From CAYVMN01 sp964452575 (GTDB lineage Bacteria; Desulfobacterota; DSM-4660; Desulfatiglandales; Desulfatiglandaceae), in the NCBI GenBank assembly GCA_964452575.1, contig CAYVMN010000110.1, positions 1 through 15,724 on the forward strand: a stretch of DNA of 15,724 nucleotides, written 5' to 3'. Positions 1 through 7,920 of this stretch are shown here, piece after piece. Position 1 is the stretch's first letter. Every line of letters begins with the position of its first letter. The notes under the pieces are model-generated. The model was given only the letters and a program-made list of their open reading frames with translations, did not search any database and was not told the origin of the DNA. The position numbers and the translations under genes are program-made.

Positions 1-67
1 CAGAACCTGTATTTAAAGCTAAGGGGGCGTGCCAGAAGCTGTGAAGAATTTGGGTCACGTCCTTTGG

Positions 68-88
68 AAAAAAGACCCTCACGGTCCT
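68..88 (-). terminator. Probable rho-independent terminator after the acyl-CoA synthetase gene
   Basis: Read on the minus strand, positions 88-83 (AGGACC) pair with 77-72 (GGTCTT, one G-U pair) around a 5-nt loop. A run of T continues through 68. The hairpin lies about 45 nt past the stop codon at 133 and would end the long minus-strand transcript that carries the liv and acyl-CoA synthetase genes. The stem is only 6 bp, so its strength is uncertain. Confidence 0.55.
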
Positions 89-132
89 CTTACTCCTCAG
101 TGTTTTCAAAACGCTAAAGTGTTATGGCTTCT

Positions 133-1695
133 TTAGCTTCGCGGCCTGCCATATTTCTGTCTCAACTTCCATTTGGAGACCTTCCCGCCCGTTTCCGTCT
201 TGGGTATTGCTTCAACAAAATCCACTGAAGTGGGCTTCTTATAGCTGGCCAGATGCTGTCTGCAAAAATCGATCACCTCCTGTTCAGTGAGATGTGCGCC
301 TTTCCTTTTGACCACAATGGCCTTGATAGTCTCCCCCCACCTCTCGTGAGGCATACCGATCACTGCAACCTCAAGGATATCAGGGTGATGCAAGAGGACC
401 TCTTCCACTTCCCGCGAATAGACGTTCTCACCCCCTGTTTTAATCATGTCCTTTTTCCGATCCACCATGTAGAGAAAGCCATTTTCATCCAGTCTGCCCA
501 TATCTCCGCTGTAAAACCAGCCGTCTCTAAAGGTGGCCCTGGTTTCACCTTCGTTGTTGAAGTACTCGATCGGCACATGTGGTCCTTTAACCGCTATTTC
601 CCCAATCTCCCCTGGACCAAGTTCCTTGCCCTGCTCATCAACGATCTTGAGTCTGGTGTGGACACCGGGTATACCTACACTGCCTTCCCCTCTCGGTGTT
701 TGACCCGGCCTGAGTGCTGAAATCGCCCCCCCTTCTGTGAAACCATAGCCCTCATATACCCCGGCATTGGGAAAAAGCTCCTTTAGTCTTGCCCTCCCCT
801 CCTGGTCCATGAAGGCGAATGTGGCGCAGACTATCCTCACGGCGGAGGTGTCGATCGATTTAATCTTCTTGATATCCAGCATGGGGACAAAGACCGCAGA
901 ACTCCCAATGAAGGCGGTGACGCAATATTTCTCAATCAGCTTCAGGCATCTCTCCGGATCAAAGGCCCCCAGTGTTATGTAGGTTGCCCCTGCCCAGAGG
1001 TACGAAATCATCCGGTACATCCCGGAGGTATGAAATAGGGGAAAGGGGTGAAGCATAATGTGGTCCGTCCTCGGGGTATCGTATTCGATCATATAATTGA
1101 TGGTTACCCACATCAACATCTCGTGGGTACAGACTGCCCCTTTTGGCAGCCCCGTTGTCCCGCCCGTGAACATGATCAATGCCACGTCCTCCCGTCTCAC
1201 TTCCACCGAAGGTTCGCTACCCGAAGAGCCGTGGGCGAGTGAATCGAGAGAAAGGATGCCTTCCTTTGCCTGCCCGTCAAGGAGGATAAGGAGGACCGGT
1301 CTTCCCCTGCTCCTCAGATACGATTTGCCCACCTCAATGAAATCCTCAGTCAAGAAAAGGGCAACCACATCGTTTCTTTCGAGTTCCCGAAGGATCTCTT
1401 GGTGTAAGAGACGGTAGTTGATGGGAACCGCAATTGCGCCCATCTTTAAGATGGCGTAAAGGGCCTCCACCCATGGTACAGAGTTCAAAGACAGTATTCC
1501 AATCAGATCTCCCTTTCTCAGTCCGATTCCCACCAGGGCATTGGCCAGCTGATTGGCCCGGGAGTTTAATGTCTGGTAGTCTCTGCTTTGTTCATCCACG
1601 ACGATGGCGGTCTTATGCGGGTACCTCTCGGCATTGACAGAAAGCGCACTACCCAAGTTCATGAGATATCCGAAATTGCCTTCTCTCGAGTCCAT
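133..1695 (-). CDS. AMP-forming acyl-CoA synthetase (FadD/AMP-ligase family)
   Basis: This 520-aa cytoplasmic enzyme activates a carboxylic acid with ATP and coenzyme A to an acyl-CoA. The ANL-family motifs are all visible: the phosphate-binding loop MFTGGTTGLPKG at about residues 175-186, YGFTEGG at 317-323, YSGDMGRLDENGF at 395-407, the hinge region DRKKDMIKTGGENV at 412-425, and the C-terminal catalytic lysine in TGGKVSK (K505). Length is normal for the family. The start at 1695 has a weak ribosome site; Met12 (1662) is an alternative and fits the usual N-terminus of these enzymes. The gene lies 42 nt after livM in the same direction, so it is probably the last gene of that operon and may activate the acid that the transporter imports. 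Substrate chain length or aromaticity cannot be deduced. Confidence 0.93.
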   Translation of the reverse strand: MDSREGNFGYLMNLGSALSVNAERYPHKTAIVVDEQSRDYQTLNSRANQLANALVGIGLRKGDLIGILSLNSVPWVEALYAILKMGAIAVPINYRLLHQEILRELERNDVVALFLTEDFIEVGKSYLRSRGRPVLLILLDGQAKEGILSLDSLAHGSSGSEPSVEVRREDVALIMFTGGTTGLPKGAVCTHEMLMWVTINYMIEYDTPRTDHIMLHPFPLFHTSGMYRMISYLWAGATYITLGAFDPERCLKLIEKYCVTAFIGSSAVFVPMLDIKKIKSIDTSAVRIVCATFAFMDQEGRARLKELFPNAGVYEGYGFTEGGAISALRPGQTPRGEGSVGIPGVHTRLKIVDEQGKELGPGEIGEIAVKGPHVPIEYFNNEGETRATFRDGWFYSGDMGRLDENGFLYMVDRKKDMIKTGGENVYSREVEEVLLHHPDILEVAVIGMPHERWGETIKAIVVKRKGAHLTEQEVIDFCRQHLASYKKPTSVDFVEAIPKTETGGKVSKWKLRQKYGRPRS

Positions 1696-1737
1696 CTTAA
1701 ATCAGAAAGCCATGTCTCTTCCGTTTTCCATGACAGC

Positions 1738-2727
1738 TCAGGCACTCGCCCCCCGGCCCCCTGTTTCCCTCCTCTTCACCATATCCTGGAACCAGGGTAC
1801 CAGGCCGCGGGGTGTCAGCAGGATAACAATTATGACCACAATCCCATACACAATCAGATGAAACCCGGTCATAAAATAGAGTCTCACCACCTCCCCCATG
1901 GGCATCAGAAGGAGGGCCCCCACCACCGGGCCCCATACGGTCCCAAAGCCACCGATGGCACAAAAAAGGATCATGCTGATTACGGTAGTGATGGAGACAG
2001 CGCTGGGGGGATCAATAAAGAGCACGAGCTGGGCATAGAATGTCCCGCCCAGGGCGCAGAAGAAGGCGCTGATGGCCAGGGCCACAAGACGATAGCGTAC
2101 TGTATTGATGCCTATCGCCGATGCTGCCATCTCGTTGTTTTTGATCGCCTTGAGATAAATGCCGATTTTCGAACGGCTGATCCATAGGCACAGTCCCACC
2201 ATGAATACGGCCATGATGAGTCCCATATAATAGTAACTGCTTGTGTCTCGAAACTGCATGTTGAGGAAACCAGGAGCCGGACGGATCACCAACCCCCGGG
2301 AGGCCCCCAGGAGATCCCACTCCAACGCGATGATCTCTCCGATGTGGGAGAATCCCAGACAAATCAGGGCAAAGGAAAGGTGAGGGAGCCCGGAACGGTA
2401 GCATATCCATCCGATGCTCAGACCAATGGCAACCGCAACGGCTGCTCCCAGGAACATGCCCAGCCAGGGGCTCATCCCCAGCTTGAGATAGAGCACGGTA
2501 GAGCTGTAAGCCCCCGCACCGATGAACAGGGGATGGAGAAAATTGATCTCCCCGGCCATCCCCCCGATGATGTTCCAGGCAGAGGCCCAGTAGATAAAGA
2601 GGAATACCATGGCAAAGGCACGGACCCAGAAGATGGGGAACTGAGACGGGAGCACCAAAAAAAGGATCAACGCCGCGGCCAAAAAGAGGTAGTGCTTATG
2701 CCGTTTGTGGAGATGTCTTGGGCTCAT
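1738..2727 (-). CDS. livM: Branched-chain amino acid-type ABC transporter permease LivM
   Basis: This 329-aa inner-membrane permease has about eight or nine hydrophobic segments. It begins with a basic N-terminus rich in His, Arg and Lys, followed by a first membrane helix at about residues 13-35. The cytoplasmic loop with AIKNNEMAASAIGINTVRYR, which contacts the ATPases, and the late IGGFGTVWGPVVGALL segment are typical of LivM. The start codon overlaps the stop of livH by 4 nt (ATGA type), implying translational coupling. It would form the translocation channel with LivH. In this family the substrate need not be leucine, isoleucine or valine; relatives import aromatic acids, urea and short amides. 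Confidence 0.95.
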   Translation of the reverse strand: MSPRHLHKRHKHYLFLAAALILFLVLPSQFPIFWVRAFAMVFLFIYWASAWNIIGGMAGEINFLHPLFIGAGAYSSTVLYLKLGMSPWLGMFLGAAVAVAIGLSIGWICYRSGLPHLSFALICLGFSHIGEIIALEWDLLGASRGLVIRPAPGFLNMQFRDTSSYYYMGLIMAVFMVGLCLWISRSKIGIYLKAIKNNEMAASAIGINTVRYRLVALAISAFFCALGGTFYAQLVLFIDPPSAVSITTVISMILFCAIGGFGTVWGPVVGALLLMPMGEVVRLYFMTGFHLIVYGIVVIIVILLTPRGLVPWFQDMVKRRETGGRGASA

Positions 2728-3590
2728 CTTGCCCCCAGGACCCCCTGAGGCCTGAATAGAAGCATCAGGACAAACAGGCCATAAGGGACCATGGCCCCCA
2801 GGTGGCCGCCGATGAATAGCGACCCCATGGCATCAGCAATCCCTAGGAGATATCCTGCCACCAGGGTACCCAGAAAGTTCCCCACGCCCCCCATGACAAA
2901 CACAATGAATGCAAACAAGGTCAGCTCCAGACCCATGTAAGGTTCCATCGTTAGGATCGATGTAGTCAGGGACCCGGATAACCCCAGCAGGGCGATGCCC
3001 AGGGCAAAGACAATCATTTGTATTCGGGTGGTGTTGATCCCCATCAAGGCCGCGGCATCTTTGTTTTGCGAGATTGCCCTTATCTGCCTCCCCACGTCTG
3101 TCTTCTGAAGCACCCAATAAAGCGCCGCACCAGCTCCGCCACCCACCAAAAAGGTGACCAGGTAACTCCCTGTGACGGTGAGCGGCCCGAAGTGAAGCCT
3201 TACGGTGTGCAGGAAGTTGGGAACAGATTCGTAGTCAGCAGTAAAGGTCAGGAGGAGTGTGCTTTCAATGATGAAAACCATCCCCAGTGTCAACTGAACC
3301 ACCATCAGCAGCTCGGCCTTCAACACGCGCTTGAAGAGAAAATGGTAGACCAAGAGACCCAATACAAAAAGGAGCGGGATACCTAGCAGCATCGAGAGAT
3401 ACGGATCCACATGAAAATGGGTATATAGGGCGAGGCACAGATACATGGCTATGGCCATGAAATCCCCGTGGGCAAAATTCAAGAGTCCTGTAATGGCATA
3501 TACCATGGTTATCCCAAGGCCTATGAGCCCGTATATGGCGCCCAGCATGAGCCCCTGAACCAAGGCCTGGAGTATAATTGTAAATTCCAT
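2724..3590 (-). CDS. livH: Branched-chain amino acid-type ABC transporter permease LivH
   Basis: This 288-aa hydrophobic permease partners LivM. The N-terminal block LIGLGITMVYAITGLLNFAH followed by GDFMAIAMYL is the LivH hallmark. The loop with QIRAISQNKDAAALMGINT at about residues 168-186 is the ATPase-coupling segment, and VFVMGGVGNFLGTLVAGYLLG is the conserved C-terminal helix pair. Only 2 nt separate it from livF, and its ribosome site lies inside the end of livF. The 3' end overlaps livM by 4 nt, so the permeases are made as one coupled set. The length is normal and nothing is missing. Confidence 0.95.
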   Translation of the reverse strand: MEFTIILQALVQGLMLGAIYGLIGLGITMVYAITGLLNFAHGDFMAIAMYLCLALYTHFHVDPYLSMLLGIPLLFVLGLLVYHFLFKRVLKAELLMVVQLTLGMVFIIESTLLLTFTADYESVPNFLHTVRLHFGPLTVTGSYLVTFLVGGGAGAALYWVLQKTDVGRQIRAISQNKDAAALMGINTTRIQMIVFALGIALLGLSGSLTTSILTMEPYMGLELTLFAFIVFVMGGVGNFLGTLVAGYLLGIADAMGSLFIGGHLGAMVPYGLFVLMLLFRPQGVLGAR

Positions 3591-3592
3591 TC

Positions 3593-4300
3593 CTATATCC
3601 CTAGATAGGCCCGCTTGGTTCGCTCGTCCTTCATCAGTCCCTGACTGCTCCCTCTCATCACTATCCTCCCGTTCTCCAGCACGTAGCCCCTGTCGGAACT
3701 TCGTAATGAGACAACCACGTTCTGCTCGACCATCAAAATGGTTAGCCCTCCCCTGTTTAATGCCTCCAGGGTCCTGAAGATCTCGGTCACCAGGAGTGGG
3801 GCCAATCCCAGGGAGGGCTCATCCAGGAGCAGGACACGAGGCATGGCCATCAGTCCTCTTCCGGTAACCAACATCTGCTGTTCCCCACCAGAAAGGGTGC
3901 CGGCCTCCTGCCCCTCCCTGGTCCTGAGTATGGGGAAGAGCTGATAGACCTTATCGAGATTGGAGGCCACATGGCCTTTTGCCCGCTTGTTGCGCCCCCC
4001 GAGCAGAAGATTTTCCCTGACATTCATCCTGGGGAAGACCATGCGGCCTTCAGGGACCTGAATGACTCCCAGGTCTACGATTTCATGAGACGGAAGGGCC
4101 GTAAGTTCAGTCGTGTCCAAAAATACCTTACCCGATTTGGGGACTATCAGCCCGGAGATTACCTTGAAGAGGGTAGTCTTGCCGGCGCCGTTGCCTCCAA
4201 TCACAACCACCCATTCCCCTTCATCCACCTCCAAGGATACCTCCCTGATGACGGCCACCTTTCCATATCCAGCCGTTACACTTTCAGTCCTGAGTAACAA
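3593..4300 (-). CDS. livF: ABC transporter ATP-binding protein LivF
   Basis: This is one of the two cytoplasmic ATPases that drive the Liv importer. Counting from the chosen start (235 aa), Walker A GGNGAGKTT is at 35-43, the signature LSGGEQQ at 136-142, and Walker B VLLLDEP at 156-162, followed by the usual GLAP. I chose the TTG at 4300 because it gives the normal LivF N-terminus (MLLRTESVTAGYG) and has GAGGAG 7 nt upstream. The longest open frame begins at another TTG at 4330 and would overlap livG by 47 nt; with the chosen start the overlap is 17 nt. A GTG at 4315 is a further option. The order livG-livF-livH-livM is usual for soil and anaerobe Liv operons. Confidence 0.93.
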   Translation of the reverse strand: MLLRTESVTAGYGKVAVIREVSLEVDEGEWVVVIGGNGAGKTTLFKVISGLIVPKSGKVFLDTTELTALPSHEIVDLGVIQVPEGRMVFPRMNVRENLLLGGRNKRAKGHVASNLDKVYQLFPILRTREGQEAGTLSGGEQQMLVTGRGLMAMPRVLLLDEPSLGLAPLLVTEIFRTLEALNRGGLTILMVEQNVVVSLRSSDRGYVLENGRIVMRGSSQGLMKDERTKRAYLGI

Positions 4301-5015
4301 AGTCGGACTCCTCACCAAAATAGGAATCAATGACTGTCTGGTTGTTGGCGATCTCCTCGGGGGTCCCCTCGGCTATCTTCTGTCCAAAGCTCAGTACAAC
4401 AATCCTTTCACACAGCCTCATAATAATGAACATCACATGTTCTACCATCAAAAAGGTCAGGCCTTCCTCCCGGAGCCTCGCGATTAGCGACATGACAACC
4501 TCTGCCTCGGGTAGGGTCAGGCCGGCCATCACCTCATCTAGTAGAATGAGACGACCGCCTGCAGCGATTGCCTTTCCCATTTCCAGGGCCTTTTTGTCAG
4601 CGATAGTAAGGCTGGCCCCGTCTTCATGGGCCTTGTCACGCAACCCCACCATTTCCAGGACCTCTTCGGCCCTCTTTCTGGCCTGGTTCATGGATAGGCT
4701 ATTCAATGCCGCCGCCACAAGCGTCTCACAGGGGGTAAATCCAAGGAAGGGCTGGGCGATCTGAAACGTTCGAACCAGCCCCATCTTGCATATCTGGTGG
4801 GGCTTGCGGCCATCAATCCGTTTTCCCTTGAAATAGATTTCCCCTCTCTCGGGTTTATGGAAGCCTGAGATGGTGCTGAAAAGTGTCGTCTTGCCGGCGC
4901 CATTCGGCCCGATGACCCCCATTAACTCCCCTTCCTCCACCTCCAGAGAGACCTCATTGAGGGCTACCAGTCCCCCAAAATTCTTGGAGACACCTTCCAC
5001 CGTTAGAAATGACAT
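4284..5015 (-). CDS. livG: ABC transporter ATP-binding protein LivG (variant signature motif)
   Basis: This 243-aa protein is the second ATPase of the Liv importer. Walker A GPNGAGKTT is at 36-44, the Q-loop RTFQ ends at Q85, Walker B LILLDE is at 156-161, and the H-loop histidine is H193 in VEHVM. In place of the canonical LSGGQ, the sequence is SLTIADKKALEMGKAIA at about 135-151. From memory, this substitution occurs in a recognised subset of LivG proteins and is not damage. A purine-rich stretch (AAGGGTGG) lies just upstream of the ATG. The gene follows the binding-protein gene by 39 nt and overlaps livF by 17 nt. Confidence 0.94.
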   Translation of the reverse strand: MSFLTVEGVSKNFGGLVALNEVSLEVEEGELMGVIGPNGAGKTTLFSTISGFHKPERGEIYFKGKRIDGRKPHQICKMGLVRTFQIAQPFLGFTPCETLVAAALNSLSMNQARKRAEEVLEMVGLRDKAHEDGASLTIADKKALEMGKAIAAGGRLILLDEVMAGLTLPEAEVVMSLIARLREEGLTFLMVEHVMFIIMRLCERIVVLSFGQKIAEGTPEEIANNQTVIDSYFGEESDFVTQD

Positions 5016-5054
5016 GGCCCACCCTTACTGTTGGTCCTATTGTCTATCCAGCTA

Positions 5055-6320
5055 TCATTTAAAGGCCCGGGGTTTGGCAACCATCCCCATCAACGGATGG
5101 AACAGGGTCTTCTTGTACCACTCTCCGTTTTTCTTCTCCCATTGAGCAACATACCCGTAACTGTTTGGCTTACCGTCGGGCATCCAAACAAGGCCTGGTT
5201 TCTTGTAGGCCCCCGTGAGGTCTCGCGGATCGTCTTTCTCGAGGTATAGCCCATGAAGGATCTCAGTAATGGCATCGCGGTCCCTTTTTCCCGCCTTTTC
5301 GATGGCATCAATCACGAATCGGCCTGCCATGGCGCCCAGGAGCAGGTTCATCTCCACCGGCACCTTCGGGTTCTTGACCTCGAAATCCTTGATCCAGGCA
5401 TCGCGGGCTGGATTGGGTAAATCAAAGGCCGCCATGTCATATGCAAAGGTCTTGCTGTTCCCTATGGTCGCCTCGGCGATCTGCTCGCCCAAGACCTTCC
5501 ACAGCTTGGGATGATTAAACCCGCTCGCCCCTCCTACCTGCCACGGGTGAAAATCAAGACTGTAGCAGGCATCATGGTAGAGCTTGCCATCAGCAAAGTA
5601 GGCTACCTGCAAATGAAAATCAGGGTTTGCCGCCTTGATCTTCAATACGACCGGGCCTAGATCCTTTGCCTTCCAATCGAAAGGGAGCTCGAGCACGATG
5701 TTTTTTCCCAGTCCAGCCTCTGCGATACCCTTTTTGAATCCCTCTGCCACAGCGATCCCGTAGTCATTGTCCGGGTAGGCCACGGTAATCCGGTTTAGGG
5801 GTAGGCCGTATTTCTTGTGCATGTCAATCATGAAGGCGGCATAGGTTGCCCCGAATCTGCTGGCCAAAACGCTCACAGTGAATACATAGGGATTTCCGTG
5901 TTCAAATATCTTATCCAGGGTGGTGATGGAATGGACCGTCGGGAGACGGTACCTCAAGGCAATTGGTTCCACAGGTTGAGACATGGGTGTCGTGCAGGGG
6001 CCAACTACCGCGAGGACCTCCGGGTTCGCCCCCAACCGCTCATGGTTGGCCACAGAATCCTTGGCGTTGGTAGCGTTATCCATTTCAATGAGTTCAATCT
6101 TGGCCCCACCGAGGCCCTTGATTCCACCTTCGGCGTTCTTTCTCTCCACCTCATACCGAACAGCGTTTAATGTGCTCATCCCGTAGGCAGAGTACTTGCC
6201 TGTGAAGGCGGCCTGGCAGCCGATCTTGACCGGCTCGACTGCCCGGCATTGATTTGTTGCAAAGGTAAACGACAGGACCAGTGCTGCTAAGCTAACTGCC
6301 AAAATGACCTTTTTCTTCAT
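5055..6320 (-). CDS. livK: Periplasmic substrate-binding protein of the Liv-type transporter (Peripla_BP_6)
   Basis: This 421-aa protein captures the substrate in the periplasm. Residues 1-27 are a typical Sec signal peptide: three lysines, a hydrophobic core, and likely cleavage after CRA at 27. There is no lipobox at the cysteine, so it should be soluble. The mature start VKIGCQAAFTGKYSAYG and the segment GGIKGLGGAKIELIEMDNATN match the type I periplasmic binding fold of the LivJ/LivK group. The start is supported by GAGGAGG about 7 nt upstream. It is the first gene of the liv cluster, as is common, and the protein is usually made in excess over the membrane parts. Its divergence from classic LivK leaves the ligand open; the acyl-CoA synthetase downstream favours a carboxylic acid. 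Confidence 0.92.
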   Translation of the reverse strand: MKKKVILAVSLAALVLSFTFATNQCRAVEPVKIGCQAAFTGKYSAYGMSTLNAVRYEVERKNAEGGIKGLGGAKIELIEMDNATNAKDSVANHERLGANPEVLAVVGPCTTPMSQPVEPIALRYRLPTVHSITTLDKIFEHGNPYVFTVSVLASRFGATYAAFMIDMHKKYGLPLNRITVAYPDNDYGIAVAEGFKKGIAEAGLGKNIVLELPFDWKAKDLGPVVLKIKAANPDFHLQVAYFADGKLYHDACYSLDFHPWQVGGASGFNHPKLWKVLGEQIAEATIGNSKTFAYDMAAFDLPNPARDAWIKDFEVKNPKVPVEMNLLLGAMAGRFVIDAIEKAGKRDRDAITEILHGLYLEKDDPRDLTGAYKKPGLVWMPDGKPNSYGYVAQWEKKNGEWYKKTLFHPLMGMVAKPRAFK

Positions 6321-6442
6321 CTCTCGCCCTCCTCTTTACTTGGTGTTCATGCCAAAACAACAAAATCGCCATACGACAAAACGTGGAAATCCGATTTATT
6401 CTTCCATTTCCCCTACCAGACGGTGGTCTAGCCAAGGCCCAA

Positions 6443-6464
6443 GGGATCTTTATAGAAAGGTCCC
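6443..6464 (-). other. Imperfect hairpin between the nitronate monooxygenase and livK genes
   Basis: GGGACCTTT and AAAGATCCC (minus strand) pair over 9 positions with one mismatch around a 4-nt loop, starting 13 nt after the upstream stop codon. No T run follows, so it is not a classical terminator. It could be a weak attenuator or an mRNA-stabilising structure that lets livK be expressed at a different level from the gene before it. This is a visual call only. Confidence 0.25.
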
Positions 6465-6477
6465 CATCCTGACAAGG

Positions 6478-7608
6478 TCATGAAACGTACGAAGGCATAT
6501 CAGATGTTATGATCTCGAAGGCCTCTTCTACGATCTCATTCACCAGATCCGCAGCCCCCTTCAGTTCCGTTATTCGCCCAGCCACCTGACCACCAACGTG
6601 CAATACATATTCGGGCCTTCCCCCCTTCATGAGGGCAGTTTCAAGCTCACTCATGACAATGGTCTGTAACTGGTAGGGAAGCGGCTGGAGCCCGGATTGA
6701 TCCCATATGCCTAGCAGCTCACTCTTGAACACCCGGCAGGTCTTGCCCGTCTTTACCCGGCTGACGACTGCGTCTTCCTCGCTGGCCTTCAGGATGATGT
6801 CATGATAGACCCTAGAGTCCTCTTCGGTCATCCAGCCAAAACGGATCGCGTCGTGAAATGCCTCATGGGTTGCCAGAAAGGCCGTGCCCATCCAGACACC
6901 CGCTGCACCCAGGGCAAGGGCCGCGACCAGGCCTCGACCGTCACTGATTCCTCCTGCTGCGACAACCGGTATTGGGGACATCTGATCCACGATCAGGGGG
7001 ACCAGCGGAAGCGTTCCGATCTTCCCGGTGTGGCCTCCGGATTCAGTCCCCTGGGCCACAATCACATCCGGTCTGTTCTTCATAAGATATTTGGCGTGTC
7101 TGGCCTTTCCCACCATGGAGATATACTTTATGCCATGGCTACGAATCTCTTCGATTAACCACGGGGGGGTCCCCAGCCCGGTCGCAAATATGGGCACCTC
7201 CTCTTGGATAACGACTTCCATTTGCTGCCTCAAGAAACCTTCGGTGAGGGCATATTCCGGGGGATGACTATCGGAAACTCCGAGTTCTCTCTTTACCCTT
7301 TCAACAAAATCCCAATATTCAGGGGGTATCTGTTCCCTTAAACCCCGGTCCTGAAAGCCGCCCTCACCCAAAGGGGGCGCCAGGATATCGACCCCAAAGG
7401 GCCTTGAGGTAAGTTCTCTTGTTCGCCGGATGAGTTGGCGAATCTGCTCCGGAAATAGCCTGCTGCAACCGAGCAGACCTAAGCCCCCTGCATTGGAAAC
7501 CGCCGCCACCAGATCAGAACCGGATATAGCCATTCCCATTCCGGCCAGGCAGATCGGATACTCTATCTCTAAAAGATCACATAATTTTGTGCGGAGTCTG
7601 ATCGCCAT
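6478..7608 (-). CDS. Nitronate monooxygenase-like FMN enzyme (NMO/2-nitropropane dioxygenase family)
   Basis: This 376-aa protein is a probable TIM-barrel flavoenzyme. Family features are the N-terminal IEYPICLAGMG and AAVSNAGGLGLLG (about 36-47), the region AQGTESGGHTG at 185-195 carrying the active-site histidine H193, and the FMN phosphate-binding region AAGGISDGRGLVAALALGAAGVWMGTAF at about 217-244 (quoted in part by position). The family includes true nitronate monooxygenases, FabK-type enoyl reductases and many uncharacterised oxidoreductases found beside acyl-CoA genes, so the precise reaction is not established. It is transcribed toward livK, 157 nt away, and divergently from the lyase gene. 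The ribosome site is weak (AGAAGA before ATG). Its place in this cluster suggests a role in breaking down the imported acid. Confidence 0.85.
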   Translation of the reverse strand: MAIRLRTKLCDLLEIEYPICLAGMGMAISGSDLVAAVSNAGGLGLLGCSRLFPEQIRQLIRRTRELTSRPFGVDILAPPLGEGGFQDRGLREQIPPEYWDFVERVKRELGVSDSHPPEYALTEGFLRQQMEVVIQEEVPIFATGLGTPPWLIEEIRSHGIKYISMVGKARHAKYLMKNRPDVIVAQGTESGGHTGKIGTLPLVPLIVDQMSPIPVVAAGGISDGRGLVAALALGAAGVWMGTAFLATHEAFHDAIRFGWMTEEDSRVYHDIILKASEEDAVVSRVKTGKTCRVFKSELLGIWDQSGLQPLPYQLQTIVMSELETALMKGGRPEYVLHVGGQVAGRITELKGAADLVNEIVEEAFEIITSDMPSYVS

Positions 7609-7683
7609 TGTCTTCTGCCGTATCTACAACCCCTTCGGCCCGCGATTGGAAGGGAGAAAACCGCCTTCAGCGTGAGGTCTTTG

Positions 7684-7711
7684 TTTATCGTTGAATTAAC
7701 AAAATTGTCAA
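7684..7711 (-). promoter_or_regulatory. Possible sigma70 promoter for the minus-strand operon
   Basis: On the minus strand a perfect TTGACA (7711-7706) is followed after 16 nt by GATAAA (7689-7684, four of six matches to TATAAT). This lies about 75 nt before the ATG at 7608. It sits in the 312-nt gap 7609-7920, which is much more AT-rich than its surroundings and separates two divergent genes. No regulator gene is adjacent. Apart from this box and the plus-strand box at 7781, I see no gene in that gap. Confidence 0.4.
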
Positions 7712-7780
7712 CAATAAAATTTACCTTTTGATGCCTTTTCTCACTCATTTTTCTTATAACCTTTTCTTTCACTCAAACCA

Positions 7781-7810
7781 TTGACAATGTTTCTAAGAAT
7801 AACGTAAACA
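7781..7810 (+). promoter_or_regulatory. Possible sigma70 promoter for the lyase gene
   Basis: A perfect TTGACA (7781-7786) is followed after 18 nt by TAAACA (7805-7810), a poor -10 box. It lies about 110 nt before the start at 7921. The divergent arrangement with the minus-strand promoter about 70 nt away would allow shared control of both transcripts. Confidence 0.3.
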
Positions 7811-7920
7811 ATTTGCACGTTCCTTTTCTTGAGATTTACTGCGTCGTGAAAAAGGGGCCACGTGCCTTTCGGCCTTGTAGGGACACTCGGCGACCATAAG
7901 GACTTGGAGGTCAGACCCAA

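Noticed and set aside
6360..6400. Sigma54-like TGGC...TTG boxes before livK
   Set aside because: Spacing is right but the essential GC of the -12 element is GT and the rest of the -24 box is poor; no sigma54 activator gene is nearby.
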